64,000 bases of DNA, from the NCBI GenBank assembly GCA_039028895.1, contig JBCCHF010000012.1, forward strand, positions 62,001-126,000. The letters run 5' to 3'. The stretch is from JAHDCJ01 sp039028895. GTDB lineage: Bacteria; Bacteroidota; Bacteroidia; Chitinophagales; Saprospiraceae. Below, in pieces: positions 9,174 through 17,416 of the stretch; position 1 is the first letter of the stretch, and every line of letters starts with the position of its first letter. The translations under genes were made by a program, and so were the position numbers. The notes below the pieces were generated by a model. It made no database searches. It had not been told where the DNA came from and saw only the letters and a list, made by a program, of their open reading frames with translations.

Positions 9174-12100
9174 CTATGGGGTAATATTCTTTGCCAACTT
9201 CAACGGATTGGCGAGATCGAGGTTTAGTGTAAAACTGATCCGTTTCAGGTAATCGCCTCTTGACTTTAGCTGCGTGTTCAGATTTTGGGATGAAAACAGC
9301 GGGAAATAGATACCAAAAACCCCTTCACCAAGTTCCAGCGCCAGACCACCATTAAAGAAAATCTGATCAGAAGCACTAACGTCATTGAGCAACACGGAAC
9401 GCCTTGTTTCCCTGAAATACCCAAAATCGAGATACGGCCTTATTGGAATTGGGATCGCCACCGGCAAATCTGACTTGAGATTCAACGCCACGACCAATTT
9501 ATTACTTGTGCCTTCCGAAACAGAAGATAATGGTGTCTTAAACCCACCCTGATCGAGATAAATCTGTTGAGAAAAAACACCATTTTGCTCACCGCGGCCA
9601 AAATAGACGTTATCAAAATGATAGTCACTCTGCCCTTGTGAGATCAGGGAGACCGGGAAAGCACCGAAAGAACTTCCAAGTGTATCGACATCCGACTTTG
9701 CGCCATTATAAACGAATCCAGCACCATACAAACGGACTCGGACACCCCGGTTTTCTTTAAAATTCCAGCGATAATTTCCTTCAAGGCTTAGTTTGACGTA
9801 AGACTGATCACGAGGTTCTTGTTTACGATCTGTGTATTGCTCAATCGCTACTTTGAAGCTATAAGGATTGATGGCTGAGTTTCTAGAATGGCTATAGCTA
9901 ATTTCATTTACCACTCTGTGCTCACTTTCCTTTCCAAAAAATGCAACAAAAATGGAATCTTCCCCTGGGAAATTAGGGTGTGGGATAGTATCTCGGCCTA
10001 GATTTGCCGCCTCCTGAATAATGTTTTTACTCTTAATCGACAATAATCGGGTAACCTGGTTTCTTGGCCTTTTTTCTCTGAATTCAAATTCAATAGATGG
10101 TGTGATTCGGGTGTATCTTGTAAAATATTTAACAGGCTGGAGATCAGCGGCCGAAATGGATTCATTACTTGCGAAATGGAATGACCGTAAGCCTGATCCA
10201 ATAGTGACTCGCTTGGCAAAACCACGCTCTGGCAAAATATGATACCTGACATCGGCCAACCCAGTAATATCCTTTGGGCCTGTACCAAACATTGGCGCAA
10301 GCGCAATTTCGAATTTCTTAGAAGGAATAAAACTGTTGTAAATACCTAGTCCTATCAGGAACTTATCATAGCTATTTCCTCCAATTAGCGGGGCAATATA
10401 GACCGTTTTTTTCTTAGGATTTTCAATATCACCAATCAATGAAACCGCCAGCTTCCGCTTTTGATAATTGTTACGACGATTGATTTCCGGGAGGATTTCG
10501 AAAGCATCGATAATTACATTATCATAATTTCCTTCTGGGAAAGACAGGGTTGATACCCCTTCAAATCCTTCGTACCATTCGGTGGCCACTACCTTATCAT
10601 CTTTTATGCCTGACACTGAGAACGGCCCATTGGTATTACCAAGATTTTTAACCGTTATCGTACCATTAGACACCTTTTGCAAGGCGTAATCCATTTGAAT
10701 CCCTGCACCTAAAAGCTCGTCAAAAAACCAGTCCAAATCTCTGTTGGTTTCTTCTTCCATCGAGGTATGCAAGTCTTCTGGTTCCGGGTGTTTAAACTTC
10801 CAGGTTTCGTAATATTTTTTGATAGCATTGTCAAACACATCCTCTCCCATATATGCCCTTAGATAATACATCGCTGTAGAACCTCTTTCATAGGAATTGA
10901 TAAAATAATTGATATCCGTTAAATCCGATCCATCTACAGCCATTGACTGATCACGGTTTATTCGAGACTGGTAGAGAAATGCTGAATATCCCATTTCATC
11001 GTCCTCTGCATCGAGCAGATTACCCAGAGGTTTTCCAAGATATTCTGCCAAAGATGTTTTGGCACCATAGTATTGACTTATATAGGCCTCTTCATAATAA
11101 GTTGTCATGCCTTCATCCATCCAGGGAAAATTGCGTTCATTACTTCCAAGAACACCATAAAACCAATTATGAGCAATTTCATGAGCGATTACTTCATCGA
11201 GATCTTTATCAGAAAACATTTCTTCCACTACGGTAATCATCGGATATTCCATAGCTGAGCCAATACCAAGCGACGACCGTACCGCTGTATATTGCGGCCA
11301 TGGGTATTCACCAACCTGTTCTGAAAAAAACTGGAGGGAACGATTGATATAATCAATGCTATTTCTCCATAAATAGGCATCTTCGGCCGGAAACATCGCC
11401 CAAGTATCGACCTGACGGCCTGATTCTAGCTGGGCATTCCCCTTAAGGACAAAAAAGGTCTTATCTGCAAACCATGCAAAATCATGTACGTTTTCTGCTT
11501 TATAAGTAATGGTTTTTTTCTTTGTGGATGAAACCGGAACAACTGTTTCAGCCTCAAAAACACTAAGGTCTTTGCTCGCCGTTTCTCCGGCTTTTTCCAA
11601 TAACCACGCTTCTTCTGATGATTCCTGTAAAACACCAGTCGCACCAACTATATAATTTTCCGGTAAGGTAATACTTACTTCAAAAGAACCGAATTCCGAA
11701 TAAAATTCCCCGGTATCGAGATAAGGCATTTGGTGCCACCCATTTTTGTCATATACAGCAGGCTTGGGGTACCACTGAGATATCTGGTACGATTGTCCAA
11801 CATGCCCTAAACGGGAAAAAGACTCAGGAATCTTGACTTCAAAGGGTGTGGAAATATTGATCGTTTCTCCACTTTTAAGCGGGGCGTTCAAACGAATAAA
11901 AGCAATATCAATATGTGCCTGGTCGTATTCCCAATTAGCCTTTTGCCCATTAACCTTGAAATCAAGACCATCGATGTACCCCCTTTCGTCTGGGGTAGAA
12001 TAAAAGAAAGCCACATTACCATTTTCAACCTGTTGAGTAGCAAAGGCCGTATTAAGACTTTTATAGGCATTTGGCCAAAGATGAAAGTAGATGAAGCTAA

Positions 12101-12314
12101 GTTCGTCAGGAGAATTATTGGTGTATTCAATCTCGATATTACCTTTAAGCGTGTGGGATTCATCATTTAAAGCCACGCTTATTTTGTAGTTAACATCTTG
12201 CTGAAAATAGTTATCGGATTGACTCAATGCATTGCTATAAGCAAATAAAAGAGCAAAAAACACACAGCATACAAGCTTGAATGATCTTAGGTTAACAATT
12301 TGTATTACAGGCAT
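9174..12314 (-). CDS. Secreted M1 family aminopeptidase with C-terminal barrel-like region
   Basis: Gluzincin aminopeptidase of about 1046 residues. The exopeptidase motif appears as GSAMEYPM, and the zinc site HEIAHNWF (about residue 376) is followed 18 residues on by the third ligand in MDEGMTTYYEEA. The start at 12312-12314 is preferred because it puts a good signal peptide (hydrophobic core VCCVFFALLFAYS, ending ALSQ) at the N-terminus; the frame stays open to a start at 12359. Beyond the catalytic part (from about residue 640) there is a 400-residue C-terminal region with alternating polar and aromatic strands that resembles a surface or outer-membrane beta structure. It is divergent from the TPR gene and convergent with the M16 gene (24 bp apart). 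Confidence 0.85.
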   Translation of the reverse strand: MPVIQIVNLRSFKLVCCVFFALLFAYSNALSQSDNYFQQDVNYKISVALNDESHTLKGNIEIEYTNNSPDELSFIYFHLWPNAYKSLNTAFATQQVENGNVAFFYSTPDERGYIDGLDFKVNGQKANWEYDQAHIDIAFIRLNAPLKSGETINISTPFEVKIPESFSRLGHVGQSYQISQWYPKPAVYDKNGWHQMPYLDTGEFYSEFGSFEVSITLPENYIVGATGVLQESSEEAWLLEKAGETASKDLSVFEAETVVPVSSTKKKTITYKAENVHDFAWFADKTFFVLKGNAQLESGRQVDTWAMFPAEDAYLWRNSIDYINRSLQFFSEQVGEYPWPQYTAVRSSLGIGSAMEYPMITVVEEMFSDKDLDEVIAHEIAHNWFYGVLGSNERNFPWMDEGMTTYYEEAYISQYYGAKTSLAEYLGKPLGNLLDAEDDEMGYSAFLYQSRINRDQSMAVDGSDLTDINYFINSYERGSTAMYYLRAYMGEDVFDNAIKKYYETWKFKHPEPEDLHTSMEEETNRDLDWFFDELLGAGIQMDYALQKVSNGTITVKNLGNTNGPFSVSGIKDDKVVATEWYEGFEGVSTLSFPEGNYDNVIIDAFEILPEINRRNNYQKRKLAVSLIGDIENPKKKTVYIAPLIGGNSYDKFLIGLGIYNSFIPSKKFEIALAPMFGTGPKDITGLADVRYHILPERGFAKRVTIGSGLRSFHFASNESISAADLQPVKYFTRYTRITPSIEFEFREKRPRNQVTRLLSIKSKNIIQEAANLGRDTIPHPNFPGEDSIFVAFFGKESEHRVVNEISYSHSRNSAINPYSFKVAIEQYTDRKQEPRDQSYVKLSLEGNYRWNFKENRGVRVRLYGAGFVYNGAKSDVDTLGSSFGAFPVSLISQGQSDYHFDNVYFGRGEQNGVFSQQIYLDQGGFKTPLSSVSEGTSNKLVVALNLKSDLPVAIPIPIRPYLDFGYFRETRRSVLLNDVSASDQIFFNGGLALELGEGVFGIYFPLFSSQNLNTQLKSRGDYLKRISFTLNLDLANPLKLAKNITP

Positions 12315-12406
12315 TTGAGAGCAGTTTGTAGAATTGATTTCAACTAAAAGATGGTCCAAATTTCACTAAAAAACATCGACTTCCTTCCATTTTAGCCGAA
12401 TATTTG

Positions 12407-12414
12407 TAGATTTG
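12407..12414 (+). promoter_or_regulatory. -7 element TAGATTTG before the TPR gene
   Basis: Full match to TAnnTTTG, 19 bp before ATG 12434. Its position argues against the earlier TTG at 12416 as the translation start, because that codon would lie at or before the transcription start. Confidence 0.5.
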
Positions 12415-12433
12415 ATTGGAAGAAACATTTTAT

Positions 12434-13834
12434 ATGCATCAGCTAAACCGTGATGACAAGGAGCTACAAATTCTTGTCCATCAATACGAGGAAATGCTGC
12501 GAAAAGATGCAGTTGCCTTCTTTGAACAATCGGCTTTCGAGCGCATTCTAGATTACTATGAAAACCAGCACCGCTGGAATCTTGCACTCGAGGTAGTAGA
12601 TTACGCGCTCCAGCAACATCCATATTCCTCTATTTTCTTTATCCGGAAAGCCCAATTATTACTTGAGAAAAACAAGGTAGATGAAGCATTGGAATGCCTC
12701 AAACAGGCAGAAATGTTTGATGCCTCCGAATTGGAAATTTTCCTTTTAAAGTCTGAAGCCCTTTCCTGGTCGGGTCGATACGAGGAAGCACTTGCCATTC
12801 TTGAGGCTTCCAAAAAACAGTTTCCTCTTGAGGATCACGATGAAATTTATATGGCTATCGCCAATGTCTACGAAGACATGGAGCTTTTTGAGAAGAGCTT
12901 TAAAGCAGTGTCAAAAGCCCTCAAAGTCAAGCCGTCCAATAAAAATGCCCTTGACAGAATCTGGTTGCTGGTAGAACTTTCAGGGAAATACGCGGAAAGT
13001 GTCAGAATTCACCAGGAATTGCTTGACGAAGACCCGTATTCTTACCAGGCATGGTATAATCTGGGGCATGCCCATTTTTGCCTGAATGATTACGAGAAAG
13101 CCGTAGAAGCCTTCGAATTTGCCATTGTAATCGATGAGACCTTCGAATTTGCTTACCGCGACTGTGGAGAAGCGTTATTCAAGCTCGGACTTTATGAACG
13201 TGCCATCCGCTGTTACATGGATGCGCTTGAGTATATTAAACCTGACGCCGATCTCTACACCAATATTGGCCTTTGTTTTGAGCAGCTGGATCAATCGGTT
13301 CAAGCCAAAAACTATTATCTCAAGGCCATAAAGTTTGATCCGCAAAGTGATCATTCTTTTTTCAGGTTAGGAGAATGCTATGCCCGGGAAGAATATTGGG
13401 TATCTGCCATTGGCGCCTACAACAAAGCCATCAAGCTAAATGCCTTGAACGCCGATTACGTCGCAGCACTTGCTGAAGCTTACGTGCAAATCGGTGAAGA
13501 ACAAAAAGCCGCCAAAATGTTTCGGACAGCCACAGAAATGGCCCCTGAAGAAAGCGGAAAATGGGTACAGTTCGCCAGTTTTCTGCTCATGTCAAATAAG
13601 CCAGAACTGGCCCTTGAAGTTATTGAGGAAGCTTTCGTTTATTGTGATAGTCCTTCATTAGACTATTGCCAAACCGCTACCTTGCTAAACATGGGTTACC
13701 GAAAGGCGGCTATCCAGTCACTCCAAAACGCGCTGGCAGAAGATTTTGATCTCCACATTATCCTCTTCTCATTTGACGAAGGGCTGCGTAATGATGCAGA
13801 GATCATGGAGATTATTGAGATGTACAGGTCTTAG
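12434..13834 (+). CDS. Cytoplasmic tetratricopeptide-repeat protein
   Basis: About 466 residues with no signal peptide or membrane segment. From about residue 30 to the end it is a run of TPR-like helix pairs, with typical pieces such as WYNLGHAHFCLNDYEKAVEAF, YTNIGLCFEQLDQSVQAKNY and FFRLGECYAREEYWVSAIGA. TPR proteins are scaffolds for protein contacts; no catalytic domain is visible. I chose ATG 12434 over the upstream TTG at 12416 because of the promoter element ending at 12414. Large soluble TPR proteins of this kind are common single-copy genes in Bacteroidota, but I do not know a specific role. Confidence 0.8.
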   Translation: MHQLNRDDKELQILVHQYEEMLRKDAVAFFEQSAFERILDYYENQHRWNLALEVVDYALQQHPYSSIFFIRKAQLLLEKNKVDEALECLKQAEMFDASELEIFLLKSEALSWSGRYEEALAILEASKKQFPLEDHDEIYMAIANVYEDMELFEKSFKAVSKALKVKPSNKNALDRIWLLVELSGKYAESVRIHQELLDEDPYSYQAWYNLGHAHFCLNDYEKAVEAFEFAIVIDETFEFAYRDCGEALFKLGLYERAIRCYMDALEYIKPDADLYTNIGLCFEQLDQSVQAKNYYLKAIKFDPQSDHSFFRLGECYAREEYWVSAIGAYNKAIKLNALNADYVAALAEAYVQIGEEQKAAKMFRTATEMAPEESGKWVQFASFLLMSNKPELALEVIEEAFVYCDSPSLDYCQTATLLNMGYRKAAIQSLQNALAEDFDLHIILFSFDEGLRNDAEIMEIIEMYRS

Positions 13835-13835
13835 G

Positions 13836-13876
13836 GCCCCTCATCCCTAACCTCCCTCCTCCAGGAGAAGGGAACT
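13836..13876 (+). repeat. REP-like GC-rich hairpin sequence
   Basis: A pyrimidine-rich block (CCCCTCATCCCTAACCTCC) is followed by an imperfect hairpin, TCCCTCCTCC pairing with GGAGAAGGGA with one mismatch. It starts one base after the TPR stop codon, between convergent genes. The wording closely resembles a dispersed element found between genes in many unrelated bacteria. It may also help end transcription from either side. Confidence 0.55.
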
Positions 13877-13914
13877 AATGTGAGTTTATTTTAGACTGAA
13901 CCTGGGAGGTGGAA

Positions 13915-14523
13915 TTAAAACTTATACCCCAACCTGAAAGTTATCAGCTTATTTACCTGCGATTGTTGATCAGGGTCTTTGATAATATTGATCAGAGAGC
14001 GTTCCCATCTGAGGTTGACCCCCATATTTTTGGTAAAAAAGAAAGTGGCACTACCCAGGAAGCTGAAATCGGATTTCTTGTAAAAATCAGCTGCATCCGG
14101 ATTAGGTGGGTCGAATTGGACCTTAGCTCTTACCAGTTGACCATAAGCAAAACCTGCACTGAACTGTATTCGTCTGTCAACATAGTTCATCATGATAGGC
14201 ACATGAGCGTAATCGAGGGTTATTCGGGTTTCAGTGCTGTTACCGGAAAGGCTGAGCTCAGAACTACTTCCCTTTTGGCTGTAGGCAATTTCGACACTTG
14301 GTTGCCAACGAGGATGTAAAACGATAAAGGCTTTCACACCTCCTGTCAGACCAAGCTTATCGTATCCTGCCAGGTCATCTCCATCAATCTGACTGGCATT
14401 TAATCCAACCCAAACCGAAGCAATAAACGTCCGGGTTTCTTTCTCATCCTTGGGTTCATCTTCCTGGGCAAATATTCCGAAAGGAAGACAACATAGTAAT
14501 ATCCACAAAGTCCTTTTAAGCAT
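13915..14523 (-). CDS. Outer-membrane beta-barrel protein (PorT/OMP_b-brl family)
   Basis: About 202 residues. The start at 14521-14523 gives a clean signal peptide (MLKRTLWILLCCLPFGIFAQ) followed by an acidic linker and about eight amphipathic beta strands ending in the aromatic C-terminus FRLGYKF, as expected for a Bam-inserted barrel. An in-frame start at 14616 would add 31 residues with no signal character. The central extracellular loop holds DPPNPDAADFYKK. The family includes PorT of the T9SS, but general barrels of this type are numerous and this one cannot be assigned to that role. Confidence 0.78.
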   Translation of the reverse strand: MLKRTLWILLCCLPFGIFAQEDEPKDEKETRTFIASVWVGLNASQIDGDDLAGYDKLGLTGGVKAFIVLHPRWQPSVEIAYSQKGSSSELSLSGNSTETRITLDYAHVPIMMNYVDRRIQFSAGFAYGQLVRAKVQFDPPNPDAADFYKKSDFSFLGSATFFFTKNMGVNLRWERSLINIIKDPDQQSQVNKLITFRLGYKF

Positions 14524-14706
14524 ATCTTTTTTATTTCTGGCAGCAAATTTAGGCGTCCCATTATTATTAACGATAAAAAAGTGCAAATTATATTCGTGGA
14601 GCGTCATATTCCTCAAATGCAGTGCACCCTTTTTCAGAAATTTTTGTTAAGAAAGGGTTACCTTTATTTTTCACTGGTTAAAGCCAGGCTATTCAAATTT
14701 CCTTTA

Positions 14707-15030
14707 ATGATCAAATATACCAATTACAACCTGAAAAAATTTGAAGCACTCTTTAAGGAGCAGGAGTTTACTATTCTGTATGAAAGGGGTAATTTTCAGG
14801 CTGGATATTGTATTGTTGAAAACAGAAACGTCATAGTAATCAACAAATATTTTGACACTGAAGCCAGGATTAATTGCCTTGTGGAAATCCTGGGCAAGAT
14901 TAAGTTGAACCAAAGTCTCATAAGTGATGCTTCTGCTCAATTTTTGAAAAAAATCCAATCTCTCTTACCCGTAGCTGATGAAGCTACCCTATTTGATAAT
15001 ACCGAAAACCAGGACTCATCTAAAAGCTAA
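14707..15030 (+). CDS. Conserved hypothetical protein, 107 residues
   Basis: Small soluble protein starting MIKYTNYNLKKFEALFKEQ. It has an alpha/beta pattern with a central VENRNVIVINKYFDTEARI and a helical C-terminus ending in a polar tail. I do not recognise a named family. It ends 2 bp before the MBL hydrolase gene on the same strand, so the two are almost certainly co-transcribed. The frame is open back to 14581, but that extension has no conserved look and overlaps the leader region, so I start at 14707. Confidence 0.65.
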   Translation: MIKYTNYNLKKFEALFKEQEFTILYERGNFQAGYCIVENRNVIVINKYFDTEARINCLVEILGKIKLNQSLISDASAQFLKKIQSLLPVADEATLFDNTENQDSSKS

Positions 15031-15032
15031 AC

Positions 15033-15797
15033 ATGGAGATTACCTTCCTTGGTACTGGCACTTCACAGGGTGTCCCGGTTATTGGTTGTGATTGTGAAGT
15101 TTGTTTGTCAGAAGACCCACGCGACAAAAGGCTCCGTTGTTCAATAATGGTGTCTATCAACGGGAAAAATATTGTTGTAGATACCGGGCCCGATTTCCGT
15201 GAGCAAATGCTAAGAGCTGGCGTAAAAGATGTTGAAGCTGTGCTGATCACGCATGAACATCGCGATCATATTGCAGGTCTTGATGACGTGCGACCATTTA
15301 ACTTTATACACAAAAAAGACATGCCGGTTTATACCACACGTCATGTTGCAGAACTATTAAAAAAATCCTTCTGGTACATTTTCGATGCCCCTTTTTACCC
15401 GGGCATTCCACAGATCAAATTGCATGAGATTAATAAAGACGATCCATTTACAGTATCAGGCGTAGAGATAACACCAATCGAAGTCATGCATTACAAATTG
15501 CCTGTATTGGGGTTTCGGTTTGGGGGTTTCACTTACATTACTGATGCCAAAACGATTGCTGAGGAAGAGAAATTAAAGATCAAGGGCACCAAAACACTTG
15601 TGCTGAATGCCTTGAGAAAAGAAGAACATATTTCCCACCTCAACCTGGAGCAAGCGCTTACCCTTATTGATGAACTTAAGCCAGAACGGGCCTATCTTAC
15701 ACATGCCAGTCACCTGCTTGGTCTCCATCAAAATATCCAGGACGAATTACCTGAAAATGTTTTCCTGGCATATGATGGATTAAAAATTTCAGTTTGA
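15033..15797 (+). CDS. MBL-fold metallohydrolase, PhnP-like
   Basis: Metallo-beta-lactamase-fold phosphodiesterase of 254 residues. The N-terminus (FLGTGTSQGVPVIGC) is of the RNase Z/PhnP type, and the cysteine cluster CDCEVC at about 18-23 resembles the structural zinc site of PhnP, the 5-phosphoribosyl 1,2-cyclic phosphate phosphodiesterase. The catalytic metal motif is THEHRDH at about 74-80, followed by IAGLDDVRPF; later ligands are in EVMHYK, ITDAKT and THASHL. No phosphonate genes are nearby, so a role in C-P lyase metabolism is unsupported here. The 2-bp spacing to the small hypothetical gene before it implies an operon. Confidence 0.85.
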   Translation: MEITFLGTGTSQGVPVIGCDCEVCLSEDPRDKRLRCSIMVSINGKNIVVDTGPDFREQMLRAGVKDVEAVLITHEHRDHIAGLDDVRPFNFIHKKDMPVYTTRHVAELLKKSFWYIFDAPFYPGIPQIKLHEINKDDPFTVSGVEITPIEVMHYKLPVLGFRFGGFTYITDAKTIAEEEKLKIKGTKTLVLNALRKEEHISHLNLEQALTLIDELKPERAYLTHASHLLGLHQNIQDELPENVFLAYDGLKISV

Positions 15798-15893
15798 TGT
15801 TTTTTCGTACAGTATTATAACGATTACGGTTCTAATCTACCCACAAGTCTGTCTATCGATCATTCCGCAGCTTTCGTCGAAAGCAGGAACAGA

Positions 15894-15910
15894 ATGGTAA
15901 CATTTACCAT
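15894..15910. promoter_or_regulatory. Inverted repeat ATGGTAA-CAT-TTACCAT
   Basis: Perfect 7-bp arms with a 3-bp centre, 62 bp upstream of the caspase-like lipoprotein gene. Eight bp further on is a second perfect palindrome, and a third lies just before (15870-15884, GCTTTCG/CGAAAGC). Size and spacing fit dimeric repressor sites. The regulator is unknown. Confidence 0.4.
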
Positions 15911-15918
15911 ACCTATTT

Positions 15919-15930
15919 GCACTTAAGTGC
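15919..15930. promoter_or_regulatory. Perfect 12-bp palindrome GCACTTAAGTGC
   Basis: Fully self-complementary 12-mer, 41 bp before the start of the lipoprotein gene at 15972. Together with the neighbouring inverted repeats at 15870-15884 and 15894-15910 it makes this short gap unusually rich in dyad symmetry. Confidence 0.4.
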
Positions 15931-15971
15931 GTTATCAATATTTTCTATCAACCCCGATAAAACTTTAAATT

Positions 15972-17261
15972 ATGTATCAATCAAAATTAATGATCGCCAT
16001 TATTTTCCTGGCGATTATCGTAATTGCACTGCCTTCCTGTGAGGAGGAGATTATTGCCAATGAGCGTATTGAGCAAATCAAACAATCAAACTGGCTGGAC
16101 CAGGTTGGTGAGGAATACACGATCGAGGCACACCTTGTTCTCGAACCATTCCCGTCATTATTAGTTGACCTTGAAGATCGTAACATTAATCAGATCATCC
16201 CGGAAAACCGATATATCCGATTGGATATATCTGATGAGGCACTTACCGAAATGGGTGAAGAATATCACGGTGCAAGAGTTCGCCTCACAGGTACTGTTGC
16301 CAGAGACCAGGATCCTGTTTCACTTCAGTTGGCTCAGGTACTGGGGCCAGAATACCAGGCTGTTTTAGATGTATCGATCATCCCTGATATTCTGACACCT
16401 TCCAATATCACTTTTGAGCCGTTCAATGATATCTGTCAAGCCAATCCGGCCATCTGTGAAGTACTTTCAATTTTCAATCCTGAAACCTACATTATGCTTT
16501 ACAGTGGTGGCATTGATGCCAATGGTGCTTATGGTCGGTATTGGAATGATATGGTTTTCTTTTATTTCACTATGACCTGGATATATGGTGTCCCTGCTGA
16601 CAACATCAGGGTGGTGTATAAAAATGGTGTGGCAGAAAACGGTTTTATGCCAGTCCATTATCCGGCTTACCCAAATGATATTCAGGAGGCATTTGACTGG
16701 TTTGAAGAGGAAATGGACTTTGATGACACCTTCATCTTTTTTGCTACCAATCATGGTGGACACGGTTTTACTGACAATAATAACGACGAAGCCGACAATG
16801 ATGATGAGTGCATTTATTATTACAATCAAAATTCCGTTTACACGGATGACATGTTAGCTGACCAGATCAACGACCTGACCTTTGGTCGGATGCTGGGCAT
16901 CATTGAACCTTGCTTCGGTGGTGGATTGCTGAGAGACCTGAGTGGCCCTAACAGGGTGCTTGTCTCTGCATCAACTGAGGACCAAGTATCTTATGGTGGC
17001 CTTCAAAATTATGGTAACAGCTATGACGATTTTGTTTTCCACTTCACCAGCGCACTTGCCGGGCAACATCCCGATGGCAATGCTGTTGACGCTGACAATA
17101 ACAACGACAACAAGGTCAGCATGGCAGAAGCTTTTGAATATGCCAGGATTGCAGATCAGGCACCGGAAACGCCTCAGATTGAAAGTGATGGAGATGGTTC
17201 CCCAAGTAATTCATTCCCGGCAGAAAGCAATAACTACGCCGCCACTTTCTTTATTGAATAA
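15972..17261 (+). CDS. Caspase-like (C13/clan CD-type) lipoprotein
   Basis: Lipoprotein of 429 residues: hydrophobic lead ending in the lipobox ALPSC, so Cys23 is the probable acylation site. Residues 45-125 form a small beta domain. The second half is a clan CD cysteine-peptidase fold: YIMLYSGG as strand 1, ATNHGGHG with His261 as the catalytic histidine, and IEPCFGGG with Cys314 as the nucleophile, the same order as legumain (C13). Between them is a very acidic Asn/Asp-rich stretch (about 265-280), and near residue 377 there is an EF-hand-like loop DADNNNDNKVSMAE, suggesting calcium binding. There is no T9SS sorting domain. It probably faces the periplasm or the surface; the substrate is unknown. 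Confidence 0.75.
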   Translation: MYQSKLMIAIIFLAIIVIALPSCEEEIIANERIEQIKQSNWLDQVGEEYTIEAHLVLEPFPSLLVDLEDRNINQIIPENRYIRLDISDEALTEMGEEYHGARVRLTGTVARDQDPVSLQLAQVLGPEYQAVLDVSIIPDILTPSNITFEPFNDICQANPAICEVLSIFNPETYIMLYSGGIDANGAYGRYWNDMVFFYFTMTWIYGVPADNIRVVYKNGVAENGFMPVHYPAYPNDIQEAFDWFEEEMDFDDTFIFFATNHGGHGFTDNNNDEADNDDECIYYYNQNSVYTDDMLADQINDLTFGRMLGIIEPCFGGGLLRDLSGPNRVLVSASTEDQVSYGGLQNYGNSYDDFVFHFTSALAGQHPDGNAVDADNNNDNKVSMAEAFEYARIADQAPETPQIESDGDGSPSNSFPAESNNYAATFFIE

Positions 17262-17272
17262 TTCCTTCTTAC

Positions 17273-17297
17273 GCAGGACTCTCTAAGCGAGCCCTGC
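17273..17297 (+). repeat. Hairpin copy 1 of a duplicated 25-base palindrome
   Basis: GCAGG and CCTGC arms with an inner CTC/GAG stem and one A-C mismatch. It is related to the copy at 17337-17361 (17 of 25 bases identical, same ends, same length). It follows the lipoprotein stop codon by 11 bases and could act in termination or RNA stability. Confidence 0.5.
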
Positions 17298-17336
17298 TGA
17301 CACACTGGATAGTTTTAACTTTTCCAAAAAGTTTAT

Positions 17337-17361
17337 GCAGGGTCTTCTACATGGGCCCTGC
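17337..17361 (+). repeat. Hairpin copy 2 of the duplicated 25-base palindrome
   Basis: Core GCAGGG...CCCTGC, extended by TTAT/ATAA to a perfect 10-bp stem (17333-17342 with 17356-17365). Copy 1 lies 64 bp upstream. No T-run follows, so a classical intrinsic terminator is not supported. Confidence 0.5.
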
Positions 17362-17404
17362 ATAACTTTAATAGCAAAGTCAAGAACACATTTCCAGATA
17401 TGCT

Positions 17405-17412
17405 TATTTTTG
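17405..17412 (+). promoter_or_regulatory. -7 element TATTTTTG immediately before rlmB
   Basis: TATTTTTG with four bases between its end and ATG 17417, the same layout as at 7902-7909. This suggests a leaderless rlmB transcript. Confidence 0.45.
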
Positions 17413-17416
17413 CTGC

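Noticed and set aside
13909..14319. 136-codon plus-strand frame over the barrel gene
   Set aside because: The minus strand has a signal peptide and barrel strands; the plus frame is a shadow.
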